NCBI GenBank assembly: GCA_947455205.1 | Contig: CANGNF010000038.1 | Location: 1 to 48,859, forward strand | Source of the DNA: Acetobacteraceae bacterium | GTDB taxonomy: Bacteria; Pseudomonadota; Alphaproteobacteria; Acetobacterales; Acetobacteraceae | Reading direction: 5' to 3' | DNA length: 48,859 nucleotides | Part shown: positions 30,794 to 40,179 of the stretch, piece after piece | Layout: every line of letters starts with the position of its first letter | Numbering within the stretch: the first letter of the stretch is position 1 | Program-made: the position numbers and the translations under genes | Notes under the pieces: model-generated | The model's database searches: none | Told to the model about the DNA's origin: nothing | Seen by the model: only the letters and a program-made list of their open reading frames with translations

Positions 30794-31491
30794 TGGCCAG
30801 CGCCAACGTCCCCGTCGCCATCGAGGGCCTGGCCTATGCCTATGGCGAAGGCGAGCTGCGCCGCCCGGTGCTGCGCGACATCAACCTCAGCATCCATGCC
30901 GGCGAGATCGTGCTGCTCACCGGCCCCTCCGGCAGCGGCAAGACCACGCTGCTGACGCTGATCGGCGCGCTGCGCGCCATGCAGGAAGGCCAGTGCACCG
31001 TGCTGGGCCAGCAGCTGCTCGGCGCCACCGAGGACCAGCGCGTGCTGCTGCGCCGGCGCATCGGCTACATCTTCCAGCAGCACAACCTGCTCGGCTTCCT
31101 GACCGCACGGCAGAACGTGGCGATGTCGCTGGAGCTGGACCCCGGCAGCACCGAAGCCGAGCGCCTGGCCCGCGCCGGCGCCATGCTGGAAGCGGTGGGC
31201 CTGGCGGACCGCGCCGATGCGCCGCCCAGCCAGCTTTCCGGCGGCCAGCGCCAGCGCGTGGCAGTGGCCCGCGCCCTGGCCGGCACGCCCGGCCTGATCC
31301 TGGCCGACGAACCCACCGCGGCGCTCGACCGCGTCTCCGGCCAGGAGGTGGTGCACCTGCTGCGCGACCTGGCCCGCAGCCGCGGCGTGCCGATCCTGCT
31401 GGTGACGCACGACCCGCGCATCCTGGATATCGCCGACCGCATCATCGAGATGGAGGATGGCCGCATCACCAGCGGCCAGCCGGTGGACTGA
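30793..31491 (+). CDS. DevA-type ABC transporter ATPase (LolD/MacB-like)
   Basis: 232-residue nucleotide-binding protein. Walker A GPSGSGKTTLLTLIG, Q-loop YIFQQHNLLGFLTA, signature LSGGQRQRVAVARAL, Walker B LILADEPTAALD and switch His in LVTHDPRILDIADR are all present. It completes the TetR-DevB-DevC-DevA operon and energises the FtsX-type permease. ATG 30793 overlaps the permease stop. Only 4 bp separate its end from the convergent M23 peptidase gene, so no dedicated terminator fits between them. Confidence 0.95.
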   Translation: MASANVPVAIEGLAYAYGEGELRRPVLRDINLSIHAGEIVLLTGPSGSGKTTLLTLIGALRAMQEGQCTVLGQQLLGATEDQRVLLRRRIGYIFQQHNLLGFLTARQNVAMSLELDPGSTEAERLARAGAMLEAVGLADRADAPPSQLSGGQRQRVAVARALAGTPGLILADEPTAALDRVSGQEVVHLLRDLARSRGVPILLVTHDPRILDIADRIIEMEDGRITSGQPVD

Positions 31492-31495
31492 TGCG

Positions 31496-32296
31496 CTACG
31501 GCTGCGCCGGCAGCAGCGGTTGCGGGTCCACCGCGGTCGCGTGCCAGTTCAGCCCCAGATGCAGATGCGGCCCGGTCACCCGGCCTGTCGCGCCGATCAG
31601 CGCAATCTGCTGGCCCTGCGCCACCACCGCGCCCTCCGCCACATCCAACCGCGAGGCATGGGCGTAGAGCGACTGCACCCCATGCCCGTGGTCAATGATG
31701 ACGGTGTTGCCGGTGAAGTAGAGATCCTCCGCCAGCAGCACCCGCCCGGCGCACATCGCATGCATCGGCGTGCCCACCGGCGCGGCGATGTCCAGGCCCA
31801 CATGCGGCGCCCGCGCCTCGCCGTTCAGGATACGCTGGCTGCCATAGACGCCGCTGATCCGCCCGCGCGCCGGCCAGGCGAAGCCTTGGGCGAAATACGG
31901 CACCGCGCCATCCACCCGCCGCACCTCGGCAATCCGCGCCCGCTCGCGCTGGATGCGCTCCATCGTCTCCGGCGGCGGCGAGACCATGGCGCCGGGCAGC
32001 CCTTCCAGCCGCTGCACCTGCCAGGCACGCTTCGCCACTTCCAGCACGCGGTTCTCGGTGCGGCCCTGCACGGTGATGGCCAGCGTCGCGCGCGGCCCGG
32101 CATCCCGCCCGAATCCGAAGGCAAAGTGCCCCTCCGGCGAAACGCGGACAGCGCGGCCATCCAGCGCCATGCGCGTGCCCGCCGCCGCACGGCCAATCAG
32201 CAGCGCGCCCTGCGCCGGCGCGCCGTGCCATTCCACCGCCTTCGCATTGCGCGCCAGCAGCAGCGCCGGCGCGCCCAACAACCAACGCCGCTTCAC
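31496..32296 (-). CDS. M23-family (LytM) peptidoglycan endopeptidase
   Basis: 266-residue exported protein. GTG 32296 gives MKRRWLLGAPALLLARNAKA, a short signal peptide. The C-terminal LytM domain carries the zinc ligands in HVGLDIAAPVG (His and Asp) and in HLHLGLNW (HxH), with the usual ISGVYGSQRILNG and GNTVIIDHGHGVQSLYAH around them. The N-terminal 110 residues are a beta-rich domain with unknown role. All catalytic residues are kept, so it is probably an active endopeptidase and not a degenerate activator. It overlaps the xseA stop by four bases. Confidence 0.92.
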   Translation of the reverse strand: MKRRWLLGAPALLLARNAKAVEWHGAPAQGALLIGRAAAGTRMALDGRAVRVSPEGHFAFGFGRDAGPRATLAITVQGRTENRVLEVAKRAWQVQRLEGLPGAMVSPPPETMERIQRERARIAEVRRVDGAVPYFAQGFAWPARGRISGVYGSQRILNGEARAPHVGLDIAAPVGTPMHAMCAGRVLLAEDLYFTGNTVIIDHGHGVQSLYAHASRLDVAEGAVVAQGQQIALIGATGRVTGPHLHLGLNWHATAVDPQPLLPAQP

Positions 32297-33762
32297 AGCA
32301 AGGCCCCCTGCTCACCGGGCGCCCTGGGCTTGCGCCGCACCGGCTTCACCCCATCCGCCGTCACGCCCACCTGGCCATCGGCGAAGTGCAGCGCCAGCGC
32401 CGCGCCTGGCGCCACGCCGGCCGCGCTGACTACCGGCGCACCCTCGACGTTCTGCACCAGCACGAAGCCGCGCTTCAGCGTGGCGGCGTAGGAAACGCCT
32501 TCCAGCCGCGCCGCCAGCCCTTCCAGCCTGGTCCGCCTTTCCCGCAGCAGCCCCAGCACCGGCGCCGCCGTCAGCCGCCCCAGCGCCGGCTGCGCCGCCT
32601 TCAGCGCCAGCGCGCGGCGCAGCGCCGCCTCGCCCCGCCCGGCCACCAGCGCCAGCGCGTGCCGCTTTCCCGCCAGTTGCTCGCGCGGGTGCGGCAGCCG
32701 CGGCGCCACTTCGGCCAGCGCCCGGCGCTTGCGCCCCAGCATGGCCGGCAGCGCCATGGCCAGCCGCTCGCCCCGGTCCTCCAGCCGCTGCCGCAGCCCG
32801 CCCAGCAGGTTCGGCAAATCCGGCAACCGCCGCTCGGCCTGCACCAGGCGCCGATGCGCCCGTTCCGTCACCGCCCGCGCCGCCTGCAGCAGCCGGGCGT
32901 TGCGCTGGGACAGGTCGGCCAGCAGATCCGCCCGCGCCGGCACCGCCAACTCGGCGGCGGCGGTCGGCGTCGGCGCCCGCTTGTCGCTGGCAAAGTCGAT
33001 CAGCGTGGTATCGGTCTCATGCCCCACCGCCGAGATCAGCGGGATCGAACACGCCGCCGCCGCCCGCACCACCACTTCCTCGTTGAAGGCCATCAGGTCT
33101 TCCAGGCTGCCGCCACCGCGCGCCACGATGATCACATCCGGCCGCGGCACCGGCCCACCCTCGGGCAGCGCGGAGAACCCGTTGATCGCCGCCGCCACCT
33201 GCTCCGCCGCGCCCGTGCCCTGCACCGCCACCGGCCACAGGATCAGCCGGCGCGGAAACCGCCGCAGCAGCGTGGTGCGGATATCCTGGATCACCGCCCC
33301 CTTCTCGCTGGTCACCACGCCGATCACGCTGGGCAGCATCGGCAGCGCCCGCTTGCGCTCGGGCGCGAACAGCCCCTCAGCCAGCAGCTTCACCCGCAGC
33401 TTCTCAATCCGCGCCAGCAGCGCGCCCTCGCCGGCATAGTCCAGCCGCTCGATGATCAGCTGGTAGGATGACCGCTCGCCATAGGCGCTGATCCGCCCCG
33501 TCGCGATCACCTCCACCCCGTTCTCGGGCTGCAGGGAAAGTCCGCGCACGCTGGTCTTCCAGATCACCCCTGCCAGCTTGCCGCCCTCATCCTTCAGGCT
33601 CAGGTAGATATGGCCGGACGGGTAGCGCTTCACCTCGGTCAGTTCGCCGCGCACCCGCACGCGGCCGAAGGCCTGCTCCAGGGTGCGCTTGATCGCGCCC
33701 GATATCTCCGAAACCGCGTATTCCGGAATGTTGTTGGCGGTGGCGGCCGGGTTGCTGTCCAT
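32293..33762 (-). CDS. xseA: Exodeoxyribonuclease VII large subunit
   Basis: 489-residue catalytic subunit of exonuclease VII, which degrades single-stranded DNA to oligonucleotides. The N-terminal OB fold includes FGRVRVRGELTEVKRYPSGHIYLSLKDE; the catalytic core contains DVIIVARGGGSLEDLMAFN and SAVGHETDTTLIDFASDKRAPTPTAAAE; a long Arg/Ala-rich coiled coil follows. ATG 33762 is right at the family start (NIPEYAVSEISGAIKRTLE). The longer open frame running antisense through purD is spurious. It is divergent from purD by 48 bp. The xseB small subunit gene is not in the window. Confidence 0.95.
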   Translation of the reverse strand: MDSNPAATANNIPEYAVSEISGAIKRTLEQAFGRVRVRGELTEVKRYPSGHIYLSLKDEGGKLAGVIWKTSVRGLSLQPENGVEVIATGRISAYGERSSYQLIIERLDYAGEGALLARIEKLRVKLLAEGLFAPERKRALPMLPSVIGVVTSEKGAVIQDIRTTLLRRFPRRLILWPVAVQGTGAAEQVAAAINGFSALPEGGPVPRPDVIIVARGGGSLEDLMAFNEEVVVRAAAACSIPLISAVGHETDTTLIDFASDKRAPTPTAAAELAVPARADLLADLSQRNARLLQAARAVTERAHRRLVQAERRLPDLPNLLGGLRQRLEDRGERLAMALPAMLGRKRRALAEVAPRLPHPREQLAGKRHALALVAGRGEAALRRALALKAAQPALGRLTAAPVLGLLRERRTRLEGLAARLEGVSYAATLKRGFVLVQNVEGAPVVSAAGVAPGAALALHFADGQVGVTADGVKPVRRKPRAPGEQGALL

Positions 33763-33810
33763 CGCCGGACCATATGCTAGACCCCCCGCGTTGCGGAAGG
33801 AGCGGCGGGC

Positions 33811-35079
33811 ATGAAGGTGTTGGTGGTTGGCGGCGGCGGGCGGGAACACGCGCTGTGCTGGGCCCTGGCCGCGTCCCCGCTGCTGGGCAAGCTGTGGTGC
33901 GCCCCGGGCAACGCCGGCATCGCCGAGGTGGCGGAATGCGTCGCCATCCCCGCCGAGGACATCACCACCCTGGTCGCCTTCGCCACCGCCAACGGCGTGG
34001 ACCTGGTGGTCGCCGGCCCGGAGGCCCCGCTGACCCTTGGCCTGGCCGACGCCTGCGCTGGCGCCGGGCTGCGCTGCTTCGGCCCCTCCGCGGCCGCCGC
34101 GCAGCTGGAGGGCAGCAAGACCTTCACCAAGCAGGTCGCCGACGCCGCAAAGGCCCCCACCGCCGCCTGGGCCCGCTTCACCGAGGCTGCCGCCGCCCGC
34201 GACTACGTCCGCGCCCAGGGCGCGCCCATCGTGGTGAAGGCGGACGGCCTGGCCGCCGGCAAGGGCGTCGTCGTCGCCGCCACGGTGGCGGAAGCCGAGG
34301 CGGCGCTGGCCGAGATCATGGAAGACCGCGTCCACGGCGCCGCCGGCGCCTCCGTGGTCATCGAGGAATGCCTGCTGGGCCAGGAAGTCAGCTTCTTCGC
34401 GCTGTGCGACGGCGAGACCGCCCTGCCGCTCGGCGCCGCGCAGGACCACAAGCGCGTCGGCGACGGCGATACCGGCCCCAACACCGGCGGCATGGGCGCC
34501 TACTCGCCGCCCCCGGTCTTCACCGCCGCCCTGCAGGACCAGGTGATGGCGGAGATCATCCGCCCCTGCCTGGCCGAGATGGCGGCCCGCGGCACCCCCT
34601 TCCGCGGCGTGCTCTTCGCCGGGCTGATGCTGACCGAGACCGGCCCCAAGCTGATCGAGTTCAACGTCCGCTTCGGCGACCCGGAATGCCAGGCGCTGAT
34701 GGTGCGGCTGAAGTCGGACCTGCTGCCTGCCTTGCTGGCCGCCTGCGACGGCACGCTGCACAGCCTGACGCTGGCCTGGGAAAAGCTGCACAGCCTGGTG
34801 GTGGTCATGGCCGCCAACGGCTACCCCGGCAGCTACGTGAAGGGCAGCGAAATCCGCGGCCTGGAACAGGCGGCGCAGATCCCCGGCGTGCAGGTCTTCC
34901 ACGCCGGCACCGCGCGGCGCGAGGACGGCGCGCTGGTGGCAACCGGCGGCCGCGTGCTCGGCATCACCGCCACCGGCACCACGCTGCGGGAAGCGCGCGA
35001 TGCCGCCTATGCCGCGGTCGCCGCCATCGATTGGCCGGGCGGCTTCTGCCGGCAGGACATTGCCCACCGGGCGCTGTAG
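33811..35079 (+). CDS. purD: Phosphoribosylamine--glycine ligase
   Basis: ATP-grasp enzyme of purine synthesis joining glycine to phosphoribosylamine. The 422-residue product starts [19 protein letters not shown], with [13 protein letters not shown] and [19 protein letters not shown] following. ATP-grasp motifs [18 protein letters not shown] and the product site [24 protein letters not shown] are complete. AAGGAG sits 10 bases before the ATG. A TATGCT near 33,773 could be its -10 element in the short divergent region with xseA. Two strong hairpins follow its stop codon. Confidence 0.97.
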   Translation: MKVLVVGGGGREHALCWALAASPLLGKLWCAPGNAGIAEVAECVAIPAEDITTLVAFATANGVDLVVAGPEAPLTLGLADACAGAGLRCFGPSAAAAQLEGSKTFTKQVADAAKAPTAAWARFTEAAAARDYVRAQGAPIVVKADGLAAGKGVVVAATVAEAEAALAEIMEDRVHGAAGASVVIEECLLGQEVSFFALCDGETALPLGAAQDHKRVGDGDTGPNTGGMGAYSPPPVFTAALQDQVMAEIIRPCLAEMAARGTPFRGVLFAGLMLTETGPKLIEFNVRFGDPECQALMVRLKSDLLPALLAACDGTLHSLTLAWEKLHSLVVVMAANGYPGSYVKGSEIRGLEQAAQIPGVQVFHAGTARREDGALVATGGRVLGITATGTTLREARDAAYAAVAAIDWPGGFCRQDIAHRAL

Positions 35080-35085
35080 CGCCGC

Positions 35086-35140
35086 GAGAGGGGCGCCGCC
35101 CCTCTCACACTCTCCCCGCCAAAGGCCGAAAGGCCTTTGG
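35086..35140. terminator. Tandem hairpins between convergent purD and dehydrogenase genes
   Basis: First stem GAGAGGGGC/GCCCCTCTC with a GCC loop (35086-35106); second stem CCAAAGGCC/GGCCTTTGG with a GAAA tetraloop (35119-35140). Both have 9 perfect pairs. They fill the 69-bp convergent gap and should stop transcription from both sides. Confidence 0.7.
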
Positions 35141-35148
35141 AAACCAGG

Positions 35149-36186
35149 TTACAGCAGCGCCGGCATCGCCACGCCGCGCGCAGCGGCCACCTCGGCCAGC
35201 CGCGCCCAGGTGCCCTTGGCGATCGGGATGCCATCGCGCAGCCGCTTCGCCTTCACCGCGTCGCCGCGCTCGCCCGGCATCAGCAACTCCTCGGCCCCCG
35301 GCGCCTTGGGTTGCGCCTTGATGGTGTCGGCCAGCGCCGTCACCTCCCGCCGAATCGCCGCGCCATCGCCGAACGCGCCGATATCCAGCGCAATCGCCAC
35401 GCCATTCATCCGCGTGTCGCCCTTCGGCAACTCACCGCGCAGCGCCGGCCCGATCACGCCATTGCTGGCCGCCAGCGAAGCCAGGCACTCGATCATCAGC
35501 GAAAGCCCGGCACCCTTCGGCCCGCCCAGCGGCAGCAGCGTCGCCACCTTGGTGGCATCCGTGGTGTCGGCACCGTCCTTGTCCACGCCCCAACCGGTCG
35601 GGATCGTCGCGGCCGCGTCCTTCGCCGCCAGCACCTTGCCGTTGCTCACCTGTGATGTCGCCATGTCCAGCAACAGCGGCGCCCGGCCCTCGGCCGGCAT
35701 CGCCACCGCGATGGGGTTGGTGGACAGCACCCCGCCACGGCTGCCCGGCCAGGCCATCAGCGGAATGCTGGCGGTCATCACCATGCCCACCATGCCCTGC
35801 TCGGCCGCCCGCAGCGCGAAGTGGCCGACAGCCCCCGCATGGGTGATGTCCCGCACCACCACCCAGCCGACATGCACGTCGCGCGCCCGCGCAATCGCCT
35901 CATCCATCGCCGCCACCATGGCCACCGGCCCCGGCGCGCGGTCGGCATCCAGCAGCGCAATGGCGCCGGCCCGCGTCAGCCACTTCATCTCCGGCTGCGC
36001 ATGCAACTGGCCGAGTTCGATCAGTTCCAGGTAGCGCGGAATCCGCAGCACGCCGTGGCTCTCCACGCCGCGCAGATTGGCCCAGACCAGCACCTCCGCC
36101 CAGGCCCGCGCATGCGCCGCCGAAACGCCGGCGCTGGCGAACAACGCCTCGCACAGCGCCTGCAGATCAGCCGCAGCAACCTTCAT
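35149..36186 (-). CDS. Ldh-family (malate/lactate/ureidoglycolate-type) dehydrogenase
   Basis: 345-residue NAD(P)-dependent oxidoreductase of the COG2055 fold, distinct from classical malate or lactate dehydrogenases. Conserved elements are RGVESHGVLRIPRYLELI near the start, the catalytic-His region ITHAGAVGHFALRAAEQGMVG, and STNPIAVAMPAEGRAPLLLDMATSQVSNGKV. Members reduce or oxidise 2-keto/2-hydroxy acids. ATG 36186 lies 5 bp from the upstream hydrolase stop, so the two are one operon. The pair is divergent from four tandem carboxylate receptors, suggesting a shared hydroxy-acid or keto-acid substrate; that link is inference. Confidence 0.9.
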   Translation of the reverse strand: MKVAAADLQALCEALFASAGVSAAHARAWAEVLVWANLRGVESHGVLRIPRYLELIELGQLHAQPEMKWLTRAGAIALLDADRAPGPVAMVAAMDEAIARARDVHVGWVVVRDITHAGAVGHFALRAAEQGMVGMVMTASIPLMAWPGSRGGVLSTNPIAVAMPAEGRAPLLLDMATSQVSNGKVLAAKDAAATIPTGWGVDKDGADTTDATKVATLLPLGGPKGAGLSLMIECLASLAASNGVIGPALRGELPKGDTRMNGVAIALDIGAFGDGAAIRREVTALADTIKAQPKAPGAEELLMPGERGDAVKAKRLRDGIPIAKGTWARLAEVAAARGVAMPALL

Positions 36187-36191
36187 GGCGC

Positions 36192-37067
36192 TCACGCCGG
36201 GGTCGCCGGCATGTACATGTCCAGCCAACCACGGATCGCCGCCTGGTTGCGCGTATTGCCCGAGGAGAACGGGATGTGGTCCGTACCGGTGAACAGGATC
36301 AGATCCTTCGGCTGCCCCGCCAGCTCCCACATCCGCAGGCTCTGCTCGGTCGGCGTCACGGTATCGTCGGCGCCATGCAGGAACAGCACCGGGCGCGGCG
36401 CGATCATGTGCACCACGTCATCGGCGCGGAAGTCGTACATGCTCTGCGCGGTATCCCCGGCCACCGTGGTCTGCGCCAGCGGCGAGAGGTGCCCCTTCAG
36501 CGCCGTGCTCATCGGCACCACGTCGAAGCGCGGGATCATCAGGGTGTCGCCGGTCTTCGCCTTGTGCTCGCGGTTGGCTTCCAGGTAGCCGGTGAACTTG
36601 GCCCAGGCTTCCGGCGTCGGGTGCTGGCCGCGGAACTTGCGCTCGCCATGGCCCCAGCCGCAGGAGGACAGGCACACCGCGAAGCGCTGGTCCACCGCCG
36701 CCGCATACACCGCAACCGCGGCGCCGAAGCTGTGCCCGGTGATCCCCACCCGCTTCGGGTCGATATCCTCCCGAGTCAGCAGCCAGTTCAGCGCGTTCTT
36801 CGCATCCGCCACCTGGTCGTGGCACAGGATGTAGCCGCGCCGCCCCTCGGACTTGCCGCAACCGCGGAAATCGAACCGCAGCACCGCATAGCCCCAGCTC
36901 TCGAACAGCCGGGCCATGATCTCGGCGGTGCTGTTGTCCTTGCTGCCGGCGAAGCCGTGCTGCACCAGCAGCGCCGGCAGCTTCTGGCCAGGCCTGTAGC
37001 TGTCCGGAATGTGCAGGTTGCCGGCCAGCCTGATGCCGTCCGAGATGAAGGAAACTTCGCTGTCCAT
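36192..37067 (-). CDS. Alpha/beta-fold hydrolase
   Basis: 291-residue cytoplasmic hydrolase. The oxyanion region VQHGFAGSKDNST, the nucleophile elbow GHSFGAAV (Ser in GHSFG), the acid Asp in LHGADDTVTP and the His in GTDHIPFSS make a full catalytic triad. FDFRGCGKSEGRRGY between them is typical of esterase/acylpeptide-like members (X-Pro or FrsA-like subgroup). ATG 37067 has GGAGG about eight bases upstream. It is the first gene of the operon with the Ldh-family dehydrogenase and diverges from the TctC array. An ester or lactone hydrolysed to a hydroxy acid would suit the neighbours, but this is not shown by sequence. Confidence 0.9.
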   Translation of the reverse strand: MDSEVSFISDGIRLAGNLHIPDSYRPGQKLPALLVQHGFAGSKDNSTAEIMARLFESWGYAVLRFDFRGCGKSEGRRGYILCHDQVADAKNALNWLLTREDIDPKRVGITGHSFGAAVAVYAAAVDQRFAVCLSSCGWGHGERKFRGQHPTPEAWAKFTGYLEANREHKAKTGDTLMIPRFDVVPMSTALKGHLSPLAQTTVAGDTAQSMYDFRADDVVHMIAPRPVLFLHGADDTVTPTEQSLRMWELAGQPKDLILFTGTDHIPFSSGNTRNQAAIRGWLDMYMPATPA

Positions 37068-37191
37068 GGGGCTGCCTCCGCTTTCGTCGCAGCTTAATCG
37101 CGAAATCGCCACCCGGCCAACCGGCCCCGGCCTGCGTCACCGCATGGACAAGCCGGCCCCGGGGTGCCAGTTGCCCGCGCAGGAGAACCAC

Positions 37192-38154
37192 ATGCCGCAT
37201 CTGACCCGCCGCGCCGCCCTCACCCTCGGCGCCGCCGCTCTCGCTTCGCCCGCCCTCGCCCAATCCGGCTTCCCCAACCGGCCGATCCGCGTGTTCATCC
37301 CCTGGGGTGCCGGCGGCACCACGGATGTGGAGCTGCGCGCCCTCTGCCAGTCCGCCAGCCAGCGCACCGGCCAACCGGTGATCCCGGAGAATACCCCCGG
37401 CGCCGGCGGCATCCTGGGCGCCCAGAAGCTGCTGAACGAGCGGCCGGACGGCTACGCGGTGGCGCAGATGCCGGTCAGCGTCTTCCGCTACCCCGTCATG
37501 GCGCAGCGCCCGCCCTTCGACCCGCTGAGCGACTTCACCTACCTGGTCCACCTGACCGGCTACCTGTTCGGCGTGGTGGTCCGCGCGGAGGCGCCCTGGC
37601 AGACCTTCCAGGAGTTCCTGGCCCACGCCAAGGCCAACCCGGGCAAGCTGAACTACGGCACGCCCGGCGTCGGCACCTCGCTGCACATCACCATGGAACG
37701 CATCGCCGCCGAGAAGGAGCTGGACTGGACCCACGTGCCGTTCCGCGGCGTGGCGGAGAACATGCAGGCGCTGCTCGGCGGCCAGATCGACGCGGTGGCC
37801 GACAGCTCCGGCTGGTCCCAGCTGGTGCAGGACGGCAAGCTGCGCCTGCTCTGCACCTGGGGGGAGGCCCGCGCCACGCGCTTCCCCACCGTGCCGACGC
37901 TGCGCGAGACCGGCATCAACATCGTCAGCGCCTCGCCCTACGGCCTGGCCGGGCCGAAGAACATGGACCCCGGCGTGGTCCGCGCCCTGCACGACATCTT
38001 CAAGGCGGCGCTGGAGGACCCGGCGCACCTGGCCGTGCTGGACCGGCTGGACATGCCGGTGATGTACAAGAACACTGCCGACTACACCGCCTTCGTGCGG
38101 CAGCAGTATGAGGAGGACAAGGCCATGATCCAGAAGCTCGGACTCCGCCTCTGA
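37192..38154 (+). CDS. Bug/TctC-family substrate-binding protein (array copy 1)
   Basis: 320-residue periplasmic receptor. The signal peptide MPHLTRRAALTLGAAALASPALAQ has a twin-arginine-like start. Mature sequence opens SGFPNRPIRVFIPWGAGGTTD, with the second carboxylate-binding loop ENTPGAGGILGAQKL. ATG 37192 has AGGAG six bases upstream, which decides the start over an in-frame ATG at 37144. It is followed after two bases by the next paralogue. Shared with copies 2 and 3 are TGYLFGVVV, LLCTWG and GPxxMDPG, showing a recent common origin. No TctAB membrane genes are nearby. Confidence 0.93.
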   Translation: MPHLTRRAALTLGAAALASPALAQSGFPNRPIRVFIPWGAGGTTDVELRALCQSASQRTGQPVIPENTPGAGGILGAQKLLNERPDGYAVAQMPVSVFRYPVMAQRPPFDPLSDFTYLVHLTGYLFGVVVRAEAPWQTFQEFLAHAKANPGKLNYGTPGVGTSLHITMERIAAEKELDWTHVPFRGVAENMQALLGGQIDAVADSSGWSQLVQDGKLRLLCTWGEARATRFPTVPTLRETGINIVSASPYGLAGPKNMDPGVVRALHDIFKAALEDPAHLAVLDRLDMPVMYKNTADYTAFVRQQYEEDKAMIQKLGLRL

Positions 38155-38156
38155 CC

Positions 38157-39116
38157 ATGCGCCGCCGCGCGCTGCTCGCCTCGGCGCTGCTGCCGGCGCC
38201 CGCCTTGCCTCTGCCCGCCTTGGCCCAACTACCCGGGCGGCCGCTGCGCCTGGTGGTGCCCTGGTCCGCCGGCGGCACGACCGATGTGCAGATGCGCGCC
38301 TTCGGCGAGGCGCTGACCCGCCACATGGGCCAGCCGGTGGTGGTGGACAACAAGCCCGGCGCCGGTGGCATGTTGGGCCCCCAGGCGCTGCTGCATGACA
38401 AGCCGGATGGCAGCGTGCTGTGCCAGATGGCCGTCAGCGTGCTGCACCACGCCATCCTCGCGCCGCGCCCGGCCTTCGACGCGCTGCGCGACTTCACCTG
38501 GGTCATCGGCCTGACCGGCTACCTGTTCGGCGTGGTGGTCAAGCCGGGCGCCCCCTGGGCCAACTTCGCCGAGTTCATGGCCGACGCCGAGCGCAACCCG
38601 GGCAAGCGCAGCTACGGCACCTCGGGCATCGGCAGCACCCAGCACATCACCATGGAACGCGTCACCCGCGCCCGCGGGCTGGATTGGCTGCACGTGCCCT
38701 ACAAGGGCGTGGCGGAAACCGTGCAGGCGGTGCTGGCCGGCCAGGTGGATGCCGCCGCCGCCAGCAGCGTCTGGTCCGCGGCGGTGCGGCAGGGCTCGCT
38801 GCGGCTGCTCTGCACCTGGGGCGCCGAGCGGGCACCGCGCTTCGCCGACGTGCCGACGCTGAAGGAATCCGGCCTCGATATCGTCAGTGAATCCCCCTAC
38901 GGCCTGGCCGGCCCGCGCGGCATGGACCCCGGCTTGGTCCGCGCCCTGCACGAGGTGTTGAACGCCGCCCTCCACGACCCCGCCCATCTGGCGGTGCTGG
39001 AACGGCTGGACATGCCGCTGCGCCCCATGGACCCCGCCGCCTACACCGCCTTCGTCCATCGCCAGTTCGAGGAAGACCGCGCCATGTTCCGCGCCCTGGA
39101 CATGGGCCGCGGCTGA
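38157..39116 (+). CDS. Bug/TctC-family substrate-binding protein (array copy 2)
   Basis: 319-residue receptor starting at ATG 38157, two bases after copy 1. Signal peptide MRRRALLASALLPAPALPLPALAQ, then LPGRPLRLVVPWSAGGTTDVQMRAF and VVDNKPGAGGMLGPQALLHD. Compared with its neighbours the ligand region shows changes: AAAASSVWSAAV where copies 1 and 3 have ADSSGWxxLV, so ligand preference may differ. A hairpin (GGCCCA with TGGGCC, 39140-39155) lies in the 91-bp gap to copy 3 and may lower read-through. Confidence 0.92.
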   Translation: MRRRALLASALLPAPALPLPALAQLPGRPLRLVVPWSAGGTTDVQMRAFGEALTRHMGQPVVVDNKPGAGGMLGPQALLHDKPDGSVLCQMAVSVLHHAILAPRPAFDALRDFTWVIGLTGYLFGVVVKPGAPWANFAEFMADAERNPGKRSYGTSGIGSTQHITMERVTRARGLDWLHVPYKGVAETVQAVLAGQVDAAAASSVWSAAVRQGSLRLLCTWGAERAPRFADVPTLKESGLDIVSESPYGLAGPRGMDPGLVRALHEVLNAALHDPAHLAVLERLDMPLRPMDPAAYTAFVHRQFEEDRAMFRALDMGRG

Positions 39117-39207
39117 CCCCGCATCGAGTTGTTGCCCCCGGCCCAGGCTTGGGCCGATGCTGCCACCCGAGCGCGCCGGCGACAGATCGGCCGCCGGGAG
39201 AACGTCG

Positions 39208-40179
39208 ATGCGCCTTGAAACCACCCGCCGGGCCCTGCTCGGCTCGGCCCTGGCGGCGCCAGCCTTGGCCGCGCCTGCTCTTGCCCAGTCCCGCTTCCCC
39301 GACAAGTCGATCAAGCTGATCGTCCCCTTCACCGCCGGCGGCACCACGGATGTGCAGATGCGCGCCCTGGCCGAAGCCGCCGGTCGCCGCTTCGGCCAGG
39401 CCGTGGTCATCGAGAACAAGCTCGGCGCCGGCGGCACCCTGGGCGCCCAGGCCATGCTGCATGAGCGTCCCGACGGCTACACCCTGGCCACCATGCCGGT
39501 CACCACCATCCGCTATCCGCTGATGCAGCAGCGCCCGGCCTGGAACCCGCTGACCGACTTCACCTGGATCATCCAGTGCACTGGCTACCTGTTCGGCGTG
39601 GTGGTGAAGGCCGATGCGCCCTGGCAGGATTTCGACCAGTTCATGGCCTTCGCCAAGGCCAACCCCGGCGTGGTCAACTACGGCACCCCCGGGGTCGGCG
39701 GCTCGCTCCACCTGACCATGGAACAGATCGCGCAGGAACGCGGCATCGACTGGGTGCATGTGCCGTTCCGCGGCGTGGCCGAGAACGTCCAGGCCCTGCT
39801 CGGCGGCCAGATCCACGCCACGGCGGACAGCTCCGGCTGGGCCGAGCTGGTGCAGTCCGGCACCGTCCGCCTGCTCTGCACCTGGGGCGCCGAGCGCGCC
39901 AAGCGCTTCCCGCAGGCCAAGACGCTGAAGGAGTACGGCTTCGATATCGTCAGCGTCTCGCCCTACGGCATCGCCGGCCCGCGCAACATGGACCCCGGCA
40001 TCGCCCGCGCCCTGCACGACGTGTTCAAGGCAGCGCTGTACGACCCATCCCATCAGGCGGTGCTGGACCGCATGGACATGCAGGTGATGTATGCCGGCCT
40101 GGGCGACTACGCCGCCGAGGTCGCCCGCTCCCTGGAAGCGGAAGCCCCGCTGGTCCGCCGCCTGGGCATCCGGCTGTGA
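39208..40179 (+). CDS. Bug/TctC-family substrate-binding protein (array copy 3)
   Basis: 323-residue receptor. ATG 39208 with GGGAG seven bases upstream starts a twin-arginine-like signal (ETTRRALLGSALAAPALAAPALAQ). Mature part: SRFPDKSIKLIVPFTAGGTTD and VIENKLGAGGTLGAQAMLHE. It resembles copy 1 most in the TPGVGGSLHLTMEQI, FRGVAENVQALLGGQI and TADSSGWAELV segments. The stop codon overlaps the GTG start of copy 4 by four bases, so those two receptors are translated together. Confidence 0.93.
   Translation: MRLETTRRALLGSALAAPALAAPALAQSRFPDKSIKLIVPFTAGGTTDVQMRALAEAAGRRFGQAVVIENKLGAGGTLGAQAMLHERPDGYTLATMPVTTIRYPLMQQRPAWNPLTDFTWIIQCTGYLFGVVVKADAPWQDFDQFMAFAKANPGVVNYGTPGVGGSLHLTMEQIAQERGIDWVHVPFRGVAENVQALLGGQIHATADSSGWAELVQSGTVRLLCTWGAERAKRFPQAKTLKEYGFDIVSVSPYGIAGPRNMDPGIARALHDVFKAALYDPSHQAVLDRMDMQVMYAGLGDYAAEVARSLEAEAPLVRRLGIRL

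Noticed and set aside
33763..35067. N-terminal extension of xseA on the minus strand
   Set aside because: Antisense to purD, low-complexity; the XseA family starts at 33762.
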